Of a DNA stretch of 10,100 bases, positions 6,415 to 10,100 are shown in pieces. The DNA lies in the NCBI RefSeq assembly GCF_021107415.1, contig NZ_JAIOSW010000427.1, positions 1 through 10,100 on the forward strand, read 5' to 3'. The notes under the pieces are model-generated. The model made no database searches. It had not been told where the DNA came from and was given only the letters and a program-made list of their open reading frames with translations. The stretch comes from Desulfobacula sp. (GTDB lineage Bacteria > Desulfobacterota > Desulfobacteria > Desulfobacterales > Desulfobacteraceae). The first letter of the stretch is position 1; each line of letters begins with the position of its first letter. The position numbers and the translations under genes were made by a program.

Positions 6415-9021
6415 TTAAGCTCCTTTTAAACCGTTATCAACAGCTGTTCTGAAATCATAGCGACCGTTCATAAAGTCATCAATCATTAATTCCATATTAA
6501 GGTTTTCTTTAAGGTACATATCCATGAGTTTAGTCGCTCCCAAAAGCCGTCCTGTTATATCGAGAGTTTTTTCCATTGTTTTTAATGAACCGTGTTTGAA
6601 TTCGGCATCAATAAGGTCTGATTTGATCTGGACCATAAATCCGAGTCGTGTTAAAATTCCTTTAATAAAATTGGCCCGGAGAGACCGTCCGGCAGGGCTG
6701 CCGCCACCGCCGGAAAACCTGAAAAGAATATAATTATCCTCTTTTTTAGAAGAGCAGATAGTATCCAGGATGACAAAATGATATCCAAACCTGAAGTTTA
6801 CATTTAAATACTCTTTTGACATAACTGCATAGCTTCCAAACATTGAGGAATCTGCACTGATGATGCCCCCGGCCATGACAATTCTGTCATATTCCTCCCA
6901 ATCAAAATGACTGGTTTCAGACCAGCAAATCCCTTGGTTTGAAAGCCCTTTTAAAACAGCTTTCATGGGAATGCTGGCAACATCTTCAGATTTTAAAAAT
7001 TTTTCATTCTTTTGATTATTTTTTTTGGGGTCTTCTTTGATTCCCTGGCCCACATCAAGGATATAAAAGAGCATGGGGATATTGGAGATGAGTTTTTTTG
7101 CCCCTTTTTTCCTGCCGCCTTTTCTATTTCCGATTAAAAACATTTCTTTTAAAGCTGTTTCATGGGTAAACCGGATAATATCATGAAGAGATCTGCATCC
7201 TTCCGGGGTAAAAGAGTCGGATTCAGGATCAGTCAGTTTTAATTTAGCGCAAAAATTAATCACATATTGCAGTTTTGTCATAAAAGAGCTGTTTTTAAAA
7301 AAATCCTCTTTTGGTGCAGTTCTTTCCAATAAAGGTTTTACTGTTCCCTTGTATACAATGCATTTGTCTGCATCCACGGTCACCCGGCTTCCCTGGACAA
7401 GATCATCGAATTCTTTGCCAACATTTACAATGGCCGGAACCCCATATTCCCTGGCAATAGATGAAAAGTGGCTGGCACGGCTTCCCGTGTGGATAATAAT
7501 GGCAGTCATTTTGTTTATTGCTATAACGAATTGAGGCAATGCATGTCTGACAACAAGCACTGATCCATCGGGAATATGATTTATCTGTGATACGTGTTTA
7601 AGCCTGTAGACAGGGCCTGAACCGGTTCCGGAACAGACACTTTCTCCTTTGGGACAAATAATCTTATTAACAATTTTATTCTCGGGAGTTTGGCTCTGTT
7701 TTGTGTTATTCGAAGTCGCACCCGGATGGATATTCAATGGCCTGGACTGGAGAATAAAAAGTTTGCCGGATTGATCCTGGCACCATTCAATATCCTGGGG
7801 CTCATTAAAATGGGTTTCAAGGGAAACACCCCATCTGGCAAGGGTTAAAATAGAGGGCTCATCAAGGGAAAGCAGATTTTTTTTTATTTGATCCGTATCA
7901 ATGGTCCGGGTCTGAATTTTTGGTTCTAAAACCATTTGTTTTAATTTGGCTGCGATTTTTGTGCTGACTATTTTAACAGGATCTTTTTTTGATACCCTGA
8001 TCACATCCGGTGATACTTCCCCTTCCACGAGCAGCCCCCCCTGGCCCCAGACCGAATGGATCAATAAATTTCCTGAAAAAGGTTCTTCAATATCCCGGGT
8101 ATATATCACGCCGGATGCTTTTGAATTAATCATTTCAAGTACCAGGACTGCCATGGGGGTTTCATCATCCAAAATCCCGTGACTGATCCTGTAAAAGAGT
8201 GCCTGGGCAGAATATTTACCGGCAATGATTTGTTTATATTCATTTAATATTTGCTTTTTGTCTACATTTAACAGGGTTTTATATTGACCGGCAAAGGAAG
8301 CTTTTCCATCCTCTTTAACAGCACTGCTTCGAAGTGCAGCCCTGAAATTGATTTCATTGTCCTGCCCAAGGGAATTAACGGCATTAGTTACCGCGATATC
8401 AATATCTTCGGGTACAATAGCATTTAATATGAGCTTCTCAATATCAAGAGCGGTCTGTTGCAAAGAGGAGGTGTCGCTGACATCAAGATCAGCTAATTTT
8501 TCATTTATAGGCTCCCGTAATTCGTTATATTCTAAAAAATAATGAAAGGCATTGGTTGTGATAACAAATCCTTTGGGTGCAGGCAGGTGGAGATCGTTAT
8601 TAAGACAGGATAGAGCGAATGCCTTTTTCCCTGCAACCGCTTCGTTGAATGATGAGATTTTATCAAACTCGATGGTAAATGGTGGTGAAAAATTAAACTC
8701 CGATGGGGCAAGCATAAACCGGATATAAAAATCAAATTTTTTGAAATAGTCTTTCAGGCTCCAATAGCTTGACGGGCACATTTTTAAAAGTTCTTCAATC
8801 ATTCGTAAAACTGAATCAGCAAAGTGTCCATAGGTTTTTACAACAGCCTGAAAATCATATTTTTTTTGGGTATAATAAATATCCTCCAGACTTGCCATAA
8901 ACTCGTGGGCTGCCTTGTCATATTCCAGCAAGACCTTAAAGGATTCGTATTTTTCCCTTAAAATGGTTCCCGGAGAAAATACCTGGTATGTCCAGTATCT
9001 GAATAAATTTTTAATCAGCAT
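6415..9021 (-). CDS. PEP-synthase-like phosphotransferase (ATP-grasp + swivel His) with a novel C-terminal domain
   Basis: An 868-residue protein. Residues 1-115 are a helical extension of unknown role. Residues 120-430 are the pyruvate,phosphate dikinase/PEP synthase ATP-grasp domain: AVAGKKAFAL with K132/K133, PAPKGFVITTNAF, LRSSAVKEDG at 230-239, SFAGQYKTLLNV, and a closing DIEW...LQSRP with R427. Residues 455-560 are the PEP-utilising swivel domain, with the phospho-carrier H518 in SRASHFSSIAREYGVPA. The TIM barrel that binds PEP/pyruvate in true dikinases is absent; instead about 300 residues follow that I do not recognise, with a GNRKGGRKKG basic patch (631-640) and FRFSGGGGSPAGRSL (768-781). 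By family logic it moves a phosphoryl group from ATP through H518 to an acceptor bound by the C-terminal domain. It is therefore probably not a PEP synthase. The ATG at 9021 has no good SD. The phosphatase gene follows after one base. Confidence 0.9.
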   Translation of the reverse strand: MLIKNLFRYWTYQVFSPGTILREKYESFKVLLEYDKAAHEFMASLEDIYYTQKKYDFQAVVKTYGHFADSVLRMIEELLKMCPSSYWSLKDYFKKFDFYIRFMLAPSEFNFSPPFTIEFDKISSFNEAVAGKKAFALSCLNNDLHLPAPKGFVITTNAFHYFLEYNELREPINEKLADLDVSDTSSLQQTALDIEKLILNAIVPEDIDIAVTNAVNSLGQDNEINFRAALRSSAVKEDGKASFAGQYKTLLNVDKKQILNEYKQIIAGKYSAQALFYRISHGILDDETPMAVLVLEMINSKASGVIYTRDIEEPFSGNLLIHSVWGQGGLLVEGEVSPDVIRVSKKDPVKIVSTKIAAKLKQMVLEPKIQTRTIDTDQIKKNLLSLDEPSILTLARWGVSLETHFNEPQDIEWCQDQSGKLFILQSRPLNIHPGATSNNTKQSQTPENKIVNKIICPKGESVCSGTGSGPVYRLKHVSQINHIPDGSVLVVRHALPQFVIAINKMTAIIIHTGSRASHFSSIAREYGVPAIVNVGKEFDDLVQGSRVTVDADKCIVYKGTVKPLLERTAPKEDFFKNSSFMTKLQYVINFCAKLKLTDPESDSFTPEGCRSLHDIIRFTHETALKEMFLIGNRKGGRKKGAKKLISNIPMLFYILDVGQGIKEDPKKNNQKNEKFLKSEDVASIPMKAVLKGLSNQGICWSETSHFDWEEYDRIVMAGGIISADSSMFGSYAVMSKEYLNVNFRFGYHFVILDTICSSKKEDNYILFRFSGGGGSPAGRSLRANFIKGILTRLGFMVQIKSDLIDAEFKHGSLKTMEKTLDITGRLLGATKLMDMYLKENLNMELMIDDFMNGRYDFRTAVDNGLKGA

Positions 9022-9059
9022 GATTTATAATTAGTTATGGCTCATTAGTTTACACCTAT

Positions 9060-9080
9060 CTCTTAAAGATATTTTAAGAG
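9060..9080. repeat. Perfect inverted repeat upstream of the phosphotransferase gene
   Basis: CTCTTAAA (9060-9067) and TTTAAGAG (9073-9080) are perfect 8-nt arms around GATAT. It lies 38 bases before the phosphotransferase ATG, in what should be its 5' leader or promoter. It is symmetric, so it could be an operator for a dimeric regulator or a short leader hairpin. No T-run follows on the minus strand, so it is not a standard terminator. Confidence 0.5.
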
Positions 9081-9125
9081 TAGCATTGAAAACAAAAGAA
9101 TTCAAACATGATTTTGTATTTATTG

Positions 9126-9164
9126 GCGCAATAAAAAAAATGCAGCGCAATATTTTTATTGCGC
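9126..9164 (-). promoter_or_regulatory. Compound GCGCAATA inverted repeat: possible leader attenuator or operator
   Basis: On the + strand, GCGCAATA occurs at 9126-9133 and 9145-9152, and its reverse complement TATTGCGC at 9157-9164. Two exclusive hairpins can form. One is a compact 8-bp stem (9145-9152 with 9157-9164, loop TTTT). The other is a longer 12-bp stem (9126-9137 with 9153-9164, 15-nt loop). Read on the minus strand, the compact stem is followed after 4 nt by a run of eight T (9133-9140), like a Rho-independent terminator, and the longer stem would sequester that run. It lies about 105 nt upstream of the phosphotransferase ATG. It could equally be a pair of DNA sites for a dimeric regulator. 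Confidence 0.5.
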
Positions 9165-9385
9165 ATTATTTTTATGGCAATCCTTTGCTGTGATAAGTCA
9201 ATATCCTTGTGTTTCAAGGCTTTTCTCGAATAATCATATTTTATTAAATTTGATGTCAGATTTGTTTCGGTTTTCAGCTCAAAGGCTGTTTCTATTATTT
9301 TATATAATTTAAAGTGATGGGATTTTATTTAATTCCGGGTAGTTGTATTTTTAATATAATAAGTTGTGGTTTGTAACAAGCCCGT

Positions 9386-9401
9386 TGGCATGGTTATGGC
9401 T
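9386..9401 (+). promoter_or_regulatory. Sigma-54 (RpoN) -24/-12 promoter
   Basis: TGGCATGGTTATGGCT fits the consensus TGGCACGN4TTGCW at 10 of 12 defined positions, with the invariant GG and GC spaced by exactly 10 nt. Transcription would begin near 9412, leaving a leader of about 50 nt before the TorD-like ATG. Sigma-54 promoters need an activator ATPase bound upstream, so the TorD-like operon is probably switched by a specific signal. Confidence 0.65.
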
Positions 9402-9460
9402 ATATAGATATTGGGTTGTTCAATATATCAGAATAATATTTGCTAAGGAGGCAATAGATT

Positions 9461-10100
9461 ATGGATAAGATTTATATGGAATCAAGGGCAAAAAGATATC
9501 AATTTCTTTCCACCCTGTATCGCGATGAGATACCTCTGAAATTAATTAAAAGCATGCAGGACGAACAATTTCTTAAAGGCTTGCTTGAATCTGTAAAAGG
9601 GTGTGGGTTCATGGATCTCACCAGTGGAGCAGAGGCTATGGCTTCCTGCCTGAGAAAAACAGATCCGAAAAAACTGTATAAAGAATTGAGCTATGATTAT
9701 GCAGATATCTTTCTCAATGCAGGGCCCAATCCCGTATTCCCATATGAATCTGCTCACATAGGAAAGAAACCTGTACTTATGCAGAAACCGGTTTTAACCA
9801 TCAGAGAGTATTTTCAAAAATCAGGAGTTTACAAAAACCCTGATTTTAAGGATCTTGATGATCATATTGCAGTTGAAATGGAATTTTTAAGGTATCTTCT
9901 TGAAAAACAAGAAACAGATATGTACATAAAATTTTTTAAAAATGTATATCTTAAATGGACAAATTCCTTTTGTGATCAAATGACTGTCTCTGCAAACACA
10001 GACTTTTATCAGGGTCTTGCCCATTTCACACGGGGAGCGTTGATGTGTGAAAATATGCGAATTGATGGCTTTACCAGGGGTGAAGAAACCACTCAAAAAA
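9461..10100 (+). CDS. TorD/DmsD-family molecular chaperone for a molybdoenzyme (3' truncated)
   Basis: An open frame of 213 complete codons runs off the right edge. The ATG at 9461 has an excellent SD (AAGGAGG, 9445-9451, 9-nt spacing). The sequence is helical and cytoplasmic. It fits the TorD/NarJ-like family: LSYDYADIFLNAGPNPVFPYESAHIGKK near residues 79-105, then an EYFQKSG stretch, the acidic DLDDHIAVEMEFLRYL near 130-145, and a final helix ending in GLAHFTRGAL. These proteins bind the twin-arginine signal or apo form of molybdopterin oxidoreductases and assist cofactor loading before export. The client subunits would be expected just downstream, beyond the window. The gene sits behind the sigma-54-type promoter at 9386-9401. 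Assignment to the family is firm; the client is unknown. Confidence 0.85.
   Translation, partial: MDKIYMESRAKRYQFLSTLYRDEIPLKLIKSMQDEQFLKGLLESVKGCGFMDLTSGAEAMASCLRKTDPKKLYKELSYDYADIFLNAGPNPVFPYESAHIGKKPVLMQKPVLTIREYFQKSGVYKNPDFKDLDDHIAVEMEFLRYLLEKQETDMYIKFFKNVYLKWTNSFCDQMTVSANTDFYQGLAHFTRGALMCENMRIDGFTRGEETTQK

Larger units (their letters stand above)
9022..9460. other. Divergent intergenic region of 439 nt
   Basis: Strongly AT-rich DNA between the phosphotransferase gene (leftward) and the TorD-like gene (rightward). I see no coding frame in it. It holds an inverted repeat at 9060-9080, a compound GCGCAATA repeat at 9126-9164, and a sigma-54-type promoter at 9386-9401. The stretch 9180-9380 shows no element I can name. 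It contains two loosely similar TCAAGGCTTTTCT / TCAAAGGCTGTTTCT segments, near 9217 and 9279, that could be activator sites, but this is weak. Confidence 0.6.

Noticed and set aside
9245..9270. FNR-like half site (TTGAT near 9250) in the divergent intergenic region.
   Set aside because: Only one half matches; the partner ATCAA at the correct spacing is missing.
9887..10096. Minus-strand open frame at the right edge.
   Set aside because: It is a shadow of the TorD-like gene, whose frame has a strong SD and clear family motifs.

Overview
The window is AT-rich bacterial DNA, densely packed with genes. It most resembles an anaerobic, sulfate-reducing member of the Desulfobacterota (Desulfobacter/Desulfobacula-like). 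That placement is an inference from four things: a PhnD-type binding protein paired with a sensor kinase, a 'two-CW' cysteine-rich segment inside that kinase, a TorD-family chaperone behind a sigma-54-type promoter, and the general codon style. No rRNA, tRNA, CRISPR array, insertion sequence or phage gene is visible.

Left part, + strand (1-5396). The window opens in the last 98 codons of an unrecognised protein. Its stop codon overlaps the start of an AEC-family permease (295-1212). After an 86-nt gap comes a sensory cassette: a PhnD-like solute-binding lipoprotein, a hybrid-architecture histidine kinase and a stand-alone receiver protein. The lipoprotein is split by a -1 frameshift at a run of eight A. 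The kinase (membrane sensor, HAMP carrying a Cys-rich insert, PAS, HisKA, HATPase) overlaps the receiver gene. No ABC permease or ATPase accompanies the binding protein, so it probably feeds a signal to the kinase rather than a transporter. A secreted alpha/beta-hydrolase (lipase/esterase) follows 50 nt downstream and appears to start at a CTG codon.

Middle part, - strand (9021 down to 5421), convergent with the left operon. Two tightly coupled genes lie here. One is an 868-residue phosphotransferase related to PEP synthase. It keeps the ATP-grasp and phospho-histidine swivel domains, but a C-terminal domain of about 300 residues that I do not recognise replaces the PEP/pyruvate TIM barrel. 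The other is a fusion of a dual-specificity phosphatase with a YkgJ-type cysteine-cluster domain. Together they look like a phosphotransferase/phosphatase pair acting on an unknown substrate, and this is the best candidate in the window for an undescribed system.

Right part. A 439-nt divergent intergenic region (9022-9460) holds two notable inverted-repeat elements and a clear -24/-12 sigma-54-like promoter. The promoter reads into a TorD/DmsD-like chaperone gene (9461 onward) that runs off the window. Its client, probably a molybdopterin oxidoreductase, would lie in the neighbouring sequence beyond the edge.
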